A stretch of 20,222 nucleotides of DNA, from positions 1-20,222 of the IMG/VR virus record IMGVR_UViG_3300042301_000522, one strand, 5' to 3'. Below, in pieces: positions 1 through 9,861 of this stretch (its first letter is position 1; the number at the start of each line of letters is the position of its first letter). Source of the stretch: a virus. The position numbers and the translations under genes were made by a program. The notes under the pieces were generated by a model. The model saw nothing but the letters and a program-made list of their open reading frames with translations, was not told the origin of the DNA and ran no database searches.

Positions 1-65
1 AATTTTTTTACAAGTTTTTTTGGCCTGCTATAGGTCGGTGCTGTAATCTACTATGGTTTTACCAT

Positions 66-314
66 TTATCTATGTTCACGCTGTTTACGTACCACTAGCC
101 TATAGCAAGTAGTTCTAAGATCATAGCTGGTTATTTGATCACAGAATGTTGCAGAACCACTGTAACCAGCTAGACAGTACAATCGTTCATCTCGACTCTT
201 TTTCATGTTGCACTCACTAACGTCAGCACTGATCGCAGCAGTAGTCATAATGCCGGCAGTGACCACAGCCAAGATCAGGGTGATGCACAGTTGATATATG
301 GGATTCAGTGTCAC
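66..314 (-). CDS. Small exported cysteine-rich protein (hypothetical)
   Basis: I do not recognise the family by name. The 82-residue product starts at a GTG. It has a hydrophobic stretch at about residues 8-28 that looks like a signal peptide, with a plausible cleavage site after AISA (residue 30). The mature part has four evenly spaced cysteines (C35, C47, C58, C70; spacings 12, 11, 12), which suggests two disulfides in the periplasm. It is the last of four small minus-strand ORFs (622 to 66) that encode membrane or exported peptides. An ATG at residue 23 is an alternative start but would destroy the signal peptide. A short hairpin (arms 53-57 and 61-65) follows the stop without a T-run. Nothing else is visible in 1-65. 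A role in lysis or envelope modification is only a guess from the neighbours. Confidence 0.5.
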   Translation of the reverse strand: MTLNPIYQLCITLILAVVTAGIMTTAAISADVSECNMKKSRDERLYCLAGYSGSATFCDQITSYDLRTTCYRLVVRKQREHR

Positions 315-337
315 AGGTTTACCACCATTTGATACGC

Positions 338-433
338 TTACTTTCTAGCTTTGATCGTGTATAGATAACATGTACAGCACACTGATAGAATTATCATAAC
401 AGCAGCCACAGCCAAGATCTCGATCGTTGTCAT
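338..433 (-). CDS. 31-residue single-span membrane peptide (putative)
   Basis: This short ORF has an ATG at 433-431 and a TAA at 340-338. It encodes 31 residues with one hydrophobic segment at about residues 4-25 that includes the cysteine cluster CCTC, and ends in the basic tail KARK. Its ATG overlaps the stop of the preceding 17-codon ORF in an ATGA arrangement, typical of translational coupling. It lies 23 nt before the GTG of the exported Cys-rich protein. The size is at the limit of what can be called coding. The support is the hydrophobic-then-basic pattern, the ATGA junction and the late promoter upstream of the cluster. A longer ORF on the opposite strand (427-624) was judged a shadow. 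Confidence 0.4.
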   Translation of the reverse strand: MTTIEILAVAAVMIILSVCCTCYLYTIKARK

Positions 434-483
434 GTGCCCCACACCGTGATCAAGATCATGCACATCACAGCAAACACTGCCAT
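430..483 (-). CDS. 17-residue hydrophobic peptide (very tentative)
   Basis: This ORF runs from an ATG at 483-481 to a TGA at 432-430. Its 17 residues are almost entirely hydrophobic (begins MAVFAV, ends VWGT). It sits between the 36- and 31-residue membrane ORFs and shares an ATGA overlap with the latter. It could be a leader or coupling ORF rather than a functional protein. There is no Shine-Dalgarno sequence that I can see. Confidence 0.2.
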   Translation of the reverse strand: MAVFAVMCMILITVWGT

Positions 484-511
484 GACAACACTACAATCTG
501 TGTCACGCTGT

Positions 512-622
512 TCAATATAGGTCTGATAGTCTTTGTCGTTCAGCATCTTTGCTTCGGTCTCTACGTAGATAAGTCACTGCGAATACTGCCCAGGCAGCAA
601 GGAATATTAGATAAATGTTCAT
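512..622 (-). CDS. 36-residue membrane peptide behind a late promoter (putative)
   Basis: The ORF has an ATG at 622-620 and a TGA at 514-512. Its 36 residues start with a hydrophobic span (about residues 3-19) followed at once by a strongly charged tail rich in Arg, Asp and Lys (begins RRDR), as in many single-span phage membrane peptides. An exact TATAAATA octamer on the same strand (634-627) ends 4 nt before the ATG, so a T4-type late transcript would begin almost at the start codon. No Shine-Dalgarno sequence is visible. It heads the group of tiny membrane ORFs running left to position 66. Function is unknown. A holin, spanin or lysis-timing role is possible but nothing in the sequence proves it. 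Confidence 0.45.
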   Translation of the reverse strand: MNIYLIFLAAWAVFAVTYLRRDRSKDAERQRLSDLY

Positions 623-626
623 GAGG

Positions 627-634
627 TATTTATA
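627..634 (-). promoter_or_regulatory. T4-type late promoter (exact TATAAATA, minus strand)
   Basis: The plus strand reads TATTTATA here, so the minus strand carries the exact T4 late promoter octamer. It points left into the small membrane-protein cluster and ends 4 nt before the ATG at 622. Confidence 0.6.
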
Positions 635-655
635 AAAATCTGCGTTGACCGCTCC

Positions 656-668
656 GCGGCTTCGCCGC
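656..668. repeat. Small GC-rich hairpin in intergenic region
   Basis: A 5-bp GC arm (656-660), a 3-nt loop (661-663) and its complement (664-668) lie in a short GC-rich island between the divergent small-peptide cluster and the oxygenase gene. There is no T-run on either side, so it is not a standard intrinsic terminator. It may mark a module boundary. Its function is unknown. Confidence 0.3.
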
Positions 669-736
669 TGTTAACAGGAATGTGCCCAGAAATCCAAAAC
701 ATTGTTTAAAGACTATAATCTAGTAATTTCTGGTAA

Positions 737-744
737 TATAAATA
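737..744 (+). promoter_or_regulatory. T4-type late promoter (exact TATAAATA)
   Basis: This exact octamer ends 5 nt before an in-frame ATG at 750. In T4 the octamer covers about -13 to -6, which would put transcription start at the A of this ATG. That favours 750 over the upstream TTG at 702 as the oxygenase start and implies a leaderless message. Confidence 0.55.
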
Positions 745-749
745 GTGGC

Positions 750-1397
750 ATGGCTAGAAACTTTTATGATCCCTCGAGTTGTTCTTGGTATAGACTTAAT
801 CTTGATGTTACACATGCTTTGTTGCCCGAGTTCGCTGAGTTCTGCAGGGATCCTGGAACTGAACTTCACTTAATCAAACCTGAAAAAGCATTAACAGAAC
901 AGTGGCAGCAGTGGGCCTCTGAACGCTATGGTATAGAATTTTTTAATGTCTTGTTATTCTCAAGAGACAACAGCGAAACTGATCTCACTGCTCATATTGA
1001 TATACCCAGTCTTAACATAGTTTGCTCAATAAATTGGTGTCTGGGGCCAGATCTTAGACCCATGCAATGGTGGGACGTTCCCCCTGTGATTAATAGACAC
1101 TATGTAGATCCTGGATCTTATTGGAAACCCACAGCTGAAGGAGTTATGACTCGCACACAGCACATGACCAGGCCCATGACCAGGATAGAACATCAGCAGT
1201 TCTATTGCAGTGAATTAATTCTACGGGATCAATGCATTATTGGTAATCAACCCACATTGGTGCGTGTGGACCAACCGCACAGCATAGCTCTGGGAGTGCC
1301 CGACAGACGGATCTGCATCAGTCTTAGATTTCAACCCCTGTCAAGGCCTTGGGAAGATACTGTGAAGATTTTTTCCCAAGATATACTGCCCGACTAA
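750..1397 (+). CDS. Probable 2-oxoglutarate/Fe(II)-dependent oxygenase
   Basis: The product is 215 residues from ATG 750. The reading frame is open back to a TTG at 702 (231 residues). I chose 750 because a TATAAATA late promoter lies inside the extra 16 codons. The likely iron ligands are the HxD pair H82 and D84 (in AHID) and a distal H177. R187 or R193 is placed to bind 2-oxoglutarate. The segment SINWCLGP followed by QWWD resembles the core strands of aspartyl/prolyl-hydroxylase-like phage proteins. Enzymes of this fold hydroxylate proteins, nucleic acids or small molecules; the substrate here is not evident. The gene converges on the halogenase gene with a 4-nt overlap (1394-1397). Its position near a collagen-like fibre and other redox-type modifying enzymes suggests a modification role (inference). 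Confidence 0.6.
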   Translation: MARNFYDPSSCSWYRLNLDVTHALLPEFAEFCRDPGTELHLIKPEKALTEQWQQWASERYGIEFFNVLLFSRDNSETDLTAHIDIPSLNIVCSINWCLGPDLRPMQWWDVPPVINRHYVDPGSYWKPTAEGVMTRTQHMTRPMTRIEHQQFYCSELILRDQCIIGNQPTLVRVDQPHSIALGVPDRRICISLRFQPLSRPWEDTVKIFSQDILPD

Positions 1398-2920
1398 CTT
1401 CTTAAAAAAGGATGCAGCGCCTGTTGAGATATGGGCTCTGAAATATGATCATAGCGTAGACTCAGTGTCAATGATCTAATACGATCTAAACTGGCCAACA
1501 GTTCAGCCTGTGTCAGCACTGACTTTGTGATCTGTTGACAATGTCTGCGCCAACGGGCGCCATAGCCCTGATAAAACTCAGTGGTCTTGTGCAGTGGCCA
1601 ATTGATCCACCCATAGTTGATCAGAGGATAGATAAACACACCATAGCCAGCAGCGCCCCAGCCCTGTGCAAAATCTCTAGCAGTGGGCCAACGTGTTTGA
1701 GCAATGTTTTTAATCATGGCCACACCCGGTCTCATGGGCGTCTTGTGTTGATGCTGCCAAAAGGCTGTGTCAGCTCTACCTGAACGATAGTGTAGCTGTA
1801 CAAGGTCTGCAAACTCGTCAACCACACGGGCTATGGCTGTGTTGGCCTGATCTATAGTGATCTTGTCCGTGATCAATTGGTACCAAGCCTGCAACTGCGC
1901 CACTGTGGTGTGTATACTGGTAGCCTGTAGGGGTTCTAGAAAGCTGCCCGCCAAGCCCAGACTCATGGTGTTTTTGGTATAGAATTGATCAAGTCTACCG
2001 GGATCAAACTTGATCCATTTGATAGGCGTGATTGGGTGTCCTAACAACTGTTCAACTTCTGCTTGAGCAGCCTCATCTGTAAGGTATCTGCTGTCATAGA
2101 CATAGCCCGAGCCTATTCTATCCTGTGTGGGTATCTGCCACATCCATCCTGAACTTAGAGCATGACTGATAGTCAAGGGTCTGATGTCTTTGGTGTGCTT
2201 GAGTAGAAAAGGCATGGCACGATCACAGGTCAAATACTGTCCGTAGCTGTGCCAGTTGATTTCAAGATGTCTACTGATCACACGGGCAAATCCAGAAGCA
2301 TCAATCCAGTAGTCTGCTGTGACTGTGGTACCGTCGGCTAGATCAACACTGACAATCTCTCCTTCTTCACTGTGTACTTCAGTGACTTCAGAATCTATCA
2401 CTGCTGCACACAAGGGTGCGGCTATTTTCTTAAAGTACTGTCCCACACGATGTCCGTCAAAATGATAGGCATTATAACCATATGTGGTTTTAAGATCTCG
2501 ATCTACACTGCTAAGATTATGTTCTGCTAGGTTGCCGCAGATAGTGCTGAGATGCACATGATCTAGACCCTGTGTAATACAGTGGTCAATCAACACAGGA
2601 TCCGAGTGCTCACTGACTTCAATGGTATTGTCTATGGGTGCAATATAACTCGCGCCGTTGCCCTGCCAGTTGACAAATTCAATGCCCATTTTCTGTGTAG
2701 CACCAGTTTCACGCATGAAGTCTGCTTCGTTAATGCCAAAGTCCGCCCAGCGATTTTGAATAATATTCTGGAATATACCCGTGGTGCCTTCGCCTGCACC
2801 TATGATGCCAATCTTACTGCTTTCTATCACAGTCACTGAATGTTGTCCTGGGCAGAGCTTGGTAATCCAAAGTGCTGATAACCATCCTGCTGTTCCGCCC
2901 CCAATTATACAAATTTTCAT
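1394..2920 (-). CDS. Flavin-dependent (tryptophan) halogenase homologue
   Basis: The 508-residue length is normal for the family. The FAD-binding GxGxxG-type motif is GGGTAGW (residues 7-13). The conserved lysine that activates hypohalous acid in PrnA (K79) corresponds to K77 in ATQKMG. The halogenase signature WxWxIP is WMWQIP (259-264). DASG at 208-210 belongs to the second flavin-binding segment. The oddity is the usual PLES active-site motif (PrnA E346/S347): here it reads EPLQAT, so the catalytic Glu is Q332 and the next Ser is Ala. It may therefore halogenate differently, need another base, or have lost classical activity. A flavin-dependent halogenase from a cyanophage (VirX1) is known to act on varied substrates, so a phage copy is not unprecedented. 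No flavin reductase is encoded here. The gene lies 4 nt after the radical SAM gene and is probably co-transcribed with it. Confidence 0.88.
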   Translation of the reverse strand: MKICIIGGGTAGWLSALWITKLCPGQHSVTVIESSKIGIIGAGEGTTGIFQNIIQNRWADFGINEADFMRETGATQKMGIEFVNWQGNGASYIAPIDNTIEVSEHSDPVLIDHCITQGLDHVHLSTICGNLAEHNLSSVDRDLKTTYGYNAYHFDGHRVGQYFKKIAAPLCAAVIDSEVTEVHSEEGEIVSVDLADGTTVTADYWIDASGFARVISRHLEINWHSYGQYLTCDRAMPFLLKHTKDIRPLTISHALSSGWMWQIPTQDRIGSGYVYDSRYLTDEAAQAEVEQLLGHPITPIKWIKFDPGRLDQFYTKNTMSLGLAGSFLEPLQATSIHTTVAQLQAWYQLITDKITIDQANTAIARVVDEFADLVQLHYRSGRADTAFWQHQHKTPMRPGVAMIKNIAQTRWPTARDFAQGWGAAGYGVFIYPLINYGWINWPLHKTTEFYQGYGARWRRHCQQITKSVLTQAELLASLDRIRSLTLSLRYDHISEPISQQALHPFLRS

Positions 2921-2924
2921 AGTT

Positions 2925-3857
2925 TTAAAATATATTAGTTTTTGATATTAGCATGTCTGTGTCACATTTACACAGAGTCTGCTTACAGATAATTGGAGCA
3001 GTGGGCAATTGAAAATCTTCTTGCAGTCTGCCAATATATCCTCCTTGTTCGCAGTTACCCCTACGCACTGACCCGTCAAACTGTACGAACAGACTTTCTA
3101 GGCCAATATTACATTGCCATCTAGAGAACTTATTTAATCCTTGGTTGATTAAATGATTAGGCCAATATTCTAATGCTGCCAAGCGTGTTCCTTGACTGTT
3201 ATAGATTTTACTTAAATGCCAGTCTCGCATAAATTTTATAGACTTCTGTGCCTTGGGATTTCTGTGTTTGGTCGCAGCCATCCATGCTAGCTGTTCTTCA
3301 GTGTAGGGTATGAGCAGAGCACCCCAGTCCACTAGTTTTGCTACTTCTACTCCTAGTTCAGGTACTGCTGACAATCGTTGGTGCATGTCTAGGCAACGAT
3401 CCCAATGCCGTGAATCCATCATTACACGGGTCATAATATCGGGAATTCTCTGCTGTGTTTCTACAACTCGTTCAATCCATTGATCGTCATGATATTGCGG
3501 GTGGTAACTGACAGTTATATCAGTTAGGGGGCAGTCGTCCCAATAGCTACCGTTGCGAACTCCGTTGGTACTGACACTAACACAATGCCCTTGATCAATA
3601 AACAAATTTACCAAAGGTTTAAACCACGGGCAGACTGTAGGCTCACCGCCTGCAATAATCAGCTTTATTTTGCTGTGTTGGCTGATAATTTTTTCTGCAA
3701 ATCTTTTAGCATCAGCCCAGTTGTAGTGATGATTTTTACCAGCATTTAGTAGGCTAGGGCAATAATCACAGTGCTGTGTACAGATATTATTAATTACCCA
3801 GGTTAAATGAAAAATTTCTGCTGTGTTTTCTACTCTAGTTAAGTTTGATAAATCCAT
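2925..3857 (-). CDS. Radical SAM enzyme with SPASM-like C-terminal cysteines
   Basis: The 310-residue product has the radical SAM cluster motif CxxxCxxC at C26, C30 and C33 (CTQHCDYCP), which binds the [4Fe-4S] cluster that cleaves S-adenosylmethionine. GGEP at residues 70-73 and STNG at about 96-99 are conserved SAM-binding elements. The C-terminus has further cysteines (C249, C269, C291, C296, C298) spaced like a SPASM/twitch domain that holds an auxiliary cluster. Such domains are typical of enzymes modifying peptides or proteins and of some sugar-modifying enzymes. The substrate is unknown. It is transcribed ahead of the halogenase and divergently from the collagen-like fibre gene. A weak late-promoter-like octamer (AGTAAATA, 3871-3864) ends 6 nt before its ATG. 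Confidence 0.85.
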   Translation of the reverse strand: MDLSNLTRVENTAEIFHLTWVINNICTQHCDYCPSLLNAGKNHHYNWADAKRFAEKIISQHSKIKLIIAGGEPTVCPWFKPLVNLFIDQGHCVSVSTNGVRNGSYWDDCPLTDITVSYHPQYHDDQWIERVVETQQRIPDIMTRVMMDSRHWDRCLDMHQRLSAVPELGVEVAKLVDWGALLIPYTEEQLAWMAATKHRNPKAQKSIKFMRDWHLSKIYNSQGTRLAALEYWPNHLINQGLNKFSRWQCNIGLESLFVQFDGSVRRGNCEQGGYIGRLQEDFQLPTAPIICKQTLCKCDTDMLISKTNIF

Positions 3858-3883
3858 ACAGGCTATTTACTATTTGAAAATAC

Positions 3884-3891
3884 TATAAATA
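3884..3891 (+). promoter_or_regulatory. T4-type late promoter for the tail fibre gene
   Basis: An exact TATAAATA lies 40 nt upstream of the fibre ATG at 3932, leaving room for a leader. An AAGGA at 3912-3916 could be its ribosome binding site, although the spacing to the ATG (15 nt) is long. Confidence 0.7.
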
Positions 3892-3913
3892 CAAAATCTA
3901 AACTAGACCTTAA

Positions 3914-7558
<3,645 letters not shown>

Positions 7559-7571
7559 TTTTCCTCTCTAG

Positions 7572-7610
7572 ACATAGTGTTGTAAATATGTTAAACTTAC
7601 AACACTATGT
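7572..7610. promoter_or_regulatory. Perfect 14-bp inverted repeat covering the next start codon
   Basis: The arms at 7572-7585 (ACATAGTGTTGTAA) and 7597-7610 are perfect complements around an 11-nt loop (7586-7596). The right arm contains the ATG at 7607-7609 of the first glycosyltransferase-like gene. It sits 13 nt after the fibre stop. A T4-like late octamer with one mismatch (TGTAAATA, 7581-7588) overlaps the left arm. In RNA read through from the fibre the hairpin would bury the start codon. RNA starting at the internal promoter (about 7594) would lack the left arm. There is no T-run, so it is not a standard terminator. Confidence 0.6.
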
Positions 7611-8374
7611 TAAAATTCTCTCATTCAGGAACCTTTGGTGACCTAATTTATTCGCTAGCGATGGTAAAACATCTAGGAGGTGGCGACTTCTATCTAAGAC
7701 TCAATGACATGGACCGTATGGCCAAACGTGTACTAGGTGCAGGTTCAGCAGGCGACCATACCGGAGAAATGACGCAACGTCAGTTTGATATTCTTAAACC
7801 ATTTATGGAAAGTCTTCCATACATTAACAGCTTCAATGTTTATAACGGTGAGCAAATTGATCATCAGTTAGAAGAAGCAGGCTTTACTATTGTTCAACAA
7901 AACGGTAACTATGCCTACAGTTATGCCGCCGCACTGGGAATAGATTTCTATAAAAATTACAAGGAATTTATGTTAACTCCTTGGTTAGAAGTTGCAGATC
8001 CTATTCGTATTCCGGGACGACCTGTAGTGGTTAATCGTGTTAATCGACACCTTTACGGTTGCGATCCAGAAATCAAAGGATGGAGAGAGTTTCTAAAACG
8101 TGGACTCACAGAAACCGCAGTCTATGTGGGCAAAGAAGATGAACATGCTTGGTTTGAACAAAGCCTAGACATAAAAATTCCTCACTACAAAACTGAAAAC
8201 ATTTTAGATGTTGCCCGTGTTATTGCAGGTGCAGAACAGTTTATTGGCAGTCAAAGTATGTGTCTAAGTCTTGCAATTGGCCTAGGTAAAACTACTTTTT
8301 GCGAGTGTCGCAAAGACCTACCACTAAACAGAAACGAATGTTATTTTATCAGATCAAATGTCCACTACTTCTAA
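7607..8374 (+). CDS. Putative glycosyltransferase, GT9/GT-B-like (first tandem copy)
   Basis: The product is 255 residues. The N-terminus FSHSGTFGDLIYSLAMVK has the shape of the first strand, Gly-rich loop and helix of GT-B enzymes of the heptosyltransferase (GT9) type. Near the C-terminus, IAGAEQFIGSQSMCLSLAIG (residues 207-226) resembles the GT9 segment that binds the nucleotide sugar. The protein is shorter than full heptosyltransferases (about 320-350), so the fold is inferred. It is clearly homologous to the next gene: SHSG/THSG start, GGGDFYL, YVGKEDEHAWFE versus FVGHQSEHAWFE, and matching ends NVHYF/NVSYF. It lies directly behind the collagen-like fibre and its start codon is inside a perfect hairpin. 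A role in glycosylating the fibre is a hypothesis. Confidence 0.55.
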   Translation: MLKFSHSGTFGDLIYSLAMVKHLGGGDFYLRLNDMDRMAKRVLGAGSAGDHTGEMTQRQFDILKPFMESLPYINSFNVYNGEQIDHQLEEAGFTIVQQNGNYAYSYAAALGIDFYKNYKEFMLTPWLEVADPIRIPGRPVVVNRVNRHLYGCDPEIKGWREFLKRGLTETAVYVGKEDEHAWFEQSLDIKIPHYKTENILDVARVIAGAEQFIGSQSMCLSLAIGLGKTTFCECRKDLPLNRNECYFIRSNVHYF

Positions 8375-9155
8375 TCTTTCTTTTACCCATTCCGGCACAC
8401 TTGGTGATGTGCTGACCAGCCTTTGTGTTGTTAAAATTCTCGGAGGCGGCGATTTTTATCTCAAGTTACATAACATGGATCGCATGATTCAAGAAAAACT
8501 GGGTTGGCCTAATGCTGGTATTCACAGCGGACGTATGACACAAAAAGACTACGATATGATCGAGCCTTTAATGAAAAGTCAAAGTTTTATCAAAAGTTTC
8601 CAAGTATGGAAAGGTGAACAGGTCACACATGAACTTGAAGAAGTTTGTAGACATCACAGTGCAGGCGGTGTATGGCCGCGAAACTTTACTAATCAATATG
8701 CGGCTAGTCAAGGGATCAACATGGAGACAAACTTTGAAGCTCTACAACAACGACCTTGGTTGGAATGCAAAGATCCTATACGTATATCTAATCGTCCTAT
8801 AGTGATTAGTCGTAATGAAAAATATCTAGACGGTGCACCAGTATATAATCCTCAATGGAAAGAATGGATTGATATGGGACTAGCCGAGCAGTGCGTATTT
8901 GTAGGACACCAATCAGAACATGCTTGGTTTGAAGATCTTTACAAATGCGAAGTTGAATATTATCACACCGAAGATATGCTACATCTTTCTAGAGTGTTAG
9001 CAGGTTGTGATTTGTTTATTGGTAATCAAAGTATGCCAGGCACTATGGCCAGTATCTGCTTGGGTAAGACTAGTAGAATTGAGTTACGTAAAAACGAAAC
9101 TAAAGACAATAACGAGTTTTTATATCCTTACAGAATTAATGTAAGTTATTTTTAA
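8358..9155 (+). CDS. Putative glycosyltransferase, GT9/GT-B-like (second tandem copy)
   Basis: The product is 265 residues and a paralogue of the preceding gene, which it overlaps by 17 nt, implying translational coupling. It shares the N-terminal SxxGTxGD loop (FTHSGTLGDVL), the GGGDFYLKLHNMDRM block, the EHAWFE motif and the C-terminal LAGCDLFIGNQSMPGTMASI segment, which in GT9 enzymes contacts the donor sugar. The two copies have diverged well past recent duplication, suggesting different substrates or a heterodimer. The gene converges on the nucleotidyltransferase gene and shares a TTAA in which each strand reads its own TAA stop. The biochemical activity is inferred from fold-like motifs only. 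Confidence 0.55.
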   Translation: MSTTSNLSFTHSGTLGDVLTSLCVVKILGGGDFYLKLHNMDRMIQEKLGWPNAGIHSGRMTQKDYDMIEPLMKSQSFIKSFQVWKGEQVTHELEEVCRHHSAGGVWPRNFTNQYAASQGINMETNFEALQQRPWLECKDPIRISNRPIVISRNEKYLDGAPVYNPQWKEWIDMGLAEQCVFVGHQSEHAWFEDLYKCEVEYYHTEDMLHLSRVLAGCDLFIGNQSMPGTMASICLGKTSRIELRKNETKDNNEFLYPYRINVSYF

Positions 9156-9838
9156 ACACCTAGTTCTTTATCTTGCAATTGTCTAATTGCAGTCATTAAT
9201 TGCTCAACTACACCGTCATTTCTTAGACTTTTAAATATTAAATTAGGAGCACCAAATTCTCCTGATTTTTTTAATCCTAACTTTCTATATTTTTTTAATA
9301 GGTCTTTAAGTTGTAGGCATAATGAAAGATTCTTCTTCTCAATTGCATGTTTTATTAATCTTTCCCAAGCAGTAACAGAGTTTTCTATCTCAGCTCTGTT
9401 ATACTTTACATCAGATTGAACTGGCTGTTTAATCCACTGATTTTTAACTATAGAGTATGTCGAGCTTACTGCGGGTTCTTCTATATCTTCTACATACAGT
9501 TCTACAGGAACACCGTTAACTGTTATATCGTGTTCTTCTTTCCATAGTTTGCGTTTTGTATCAAATAGTTCTGCTACCCCAACATCACATTGAACTTGAC
9601 TATAAGGTACAATAAGATGTAGGTCAAGATCGCTGTATTTGGTATAATTATAGTTGGCCTGACTTCCGGAAACTATCACATCGTCTATTCGTACATCTAC
9701 GTTTAAAAAATCATAAAATTCTTTAGCAATACGCAGTAATGCAACATGTACGTCTTTCCGTAGGTGATCACCGTCCCAAAGGTTGGGATTCAACGTGTCG
9801 TGTACTTCAATGGGGTCTGTAAACTCAAACATGCTCAT
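9152..9838 (-). CDS. Minimal nucleotidyltransferase-domain protein
   Basis: The 228-residue product carries the nucleotidyltransferase superfamily signature: GSQAN (residues 58-62) followed by SDLDLHLIV with the metal-binding pair D70 and D72. A later acidic strand (VPVELYVED) fits the third carboxylate. The C-terminal half is helical and Lys-rich (about 150-228). Proteins of this type transfer nucleotides to proteins, RNA or small molecules, and some are toxin or antitoxin partners; the target here is unknown. The start may be M1 (9838) or M3 (9832). A near-consensus late octamer AATAAATA (9852-9845) ends 6 nt before the ATG. The gene is divergent from the YqgE-like gene across 23 bp. Confidence 0.7.
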   Translation of the reverse strand: MSMFEFTDPIEVHDTLNPNLWDGDHLRKDVHVALLRIAKEFYDFLNVDVRIDDVIVSGSQANYNYTKYSDLDLHLIVPYSQVQCDVGVAELFDTKRKLWKEEHDITVNGVPVELYVEDIEEPAVSSTYSIVKNQWIKQPVQSDVKYNRAEIENSVTAWERLIKHAIEKKNLSLCLQLKDLLKKYRKLGLKKSGEFGAPNLIFKSLRNDGVVEQLMTAIRQLQDKELGV

Positions 9839-9844
9839 ATTGGT

Positions 9845-9852
9845 TATTTATT
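9845..9852 (-). promoter_or_regulatory. Probable late promoter (AATAAATA, minus strand)
   Basis: There is one mismatch to TATAAATA. It ends 6 nt before the nucleotidyltransferase ATG at 9838, nearly the same spacing as the exact octamer before 750. It is AT-rich, so coincidence is possible. Confidence 0.35.
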
Positions 9853-9861
9853 TTATTAAAT

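Noticed and set aside
427-624. 65-residue plus-strand ORF
   Set aside because: Its composition is unlike a protein (His-rich start, no motif), and it lies antisense to three hydrophobic minus-strand ORFs that have a late promoter and an ATGA junction.
656-668. Intrinsic terminator
   Set aside because: The stem is only 5 bp and no T-run follows on either strand.
750-1397. Collagen prolyl 4-hydroxylase acting on the fibre
   Set aside because: The HxD...H motif fits the broad superfamily only, and the fibre has few prolines in the Y position, the usual target.
1535-2839. Plus-strand ORFs inside the halogenase gene (1535-1783, 2582-2839)
   Set aside because: They are antisense to a well-conserved halogenase frame, with no motifs and no start signals.
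7572-7610. Intrinsic terminator of the fibre gene
   Set aside because: The stem is AT-rich, there is no T-run, and the right arm contains the next gene's start codon.
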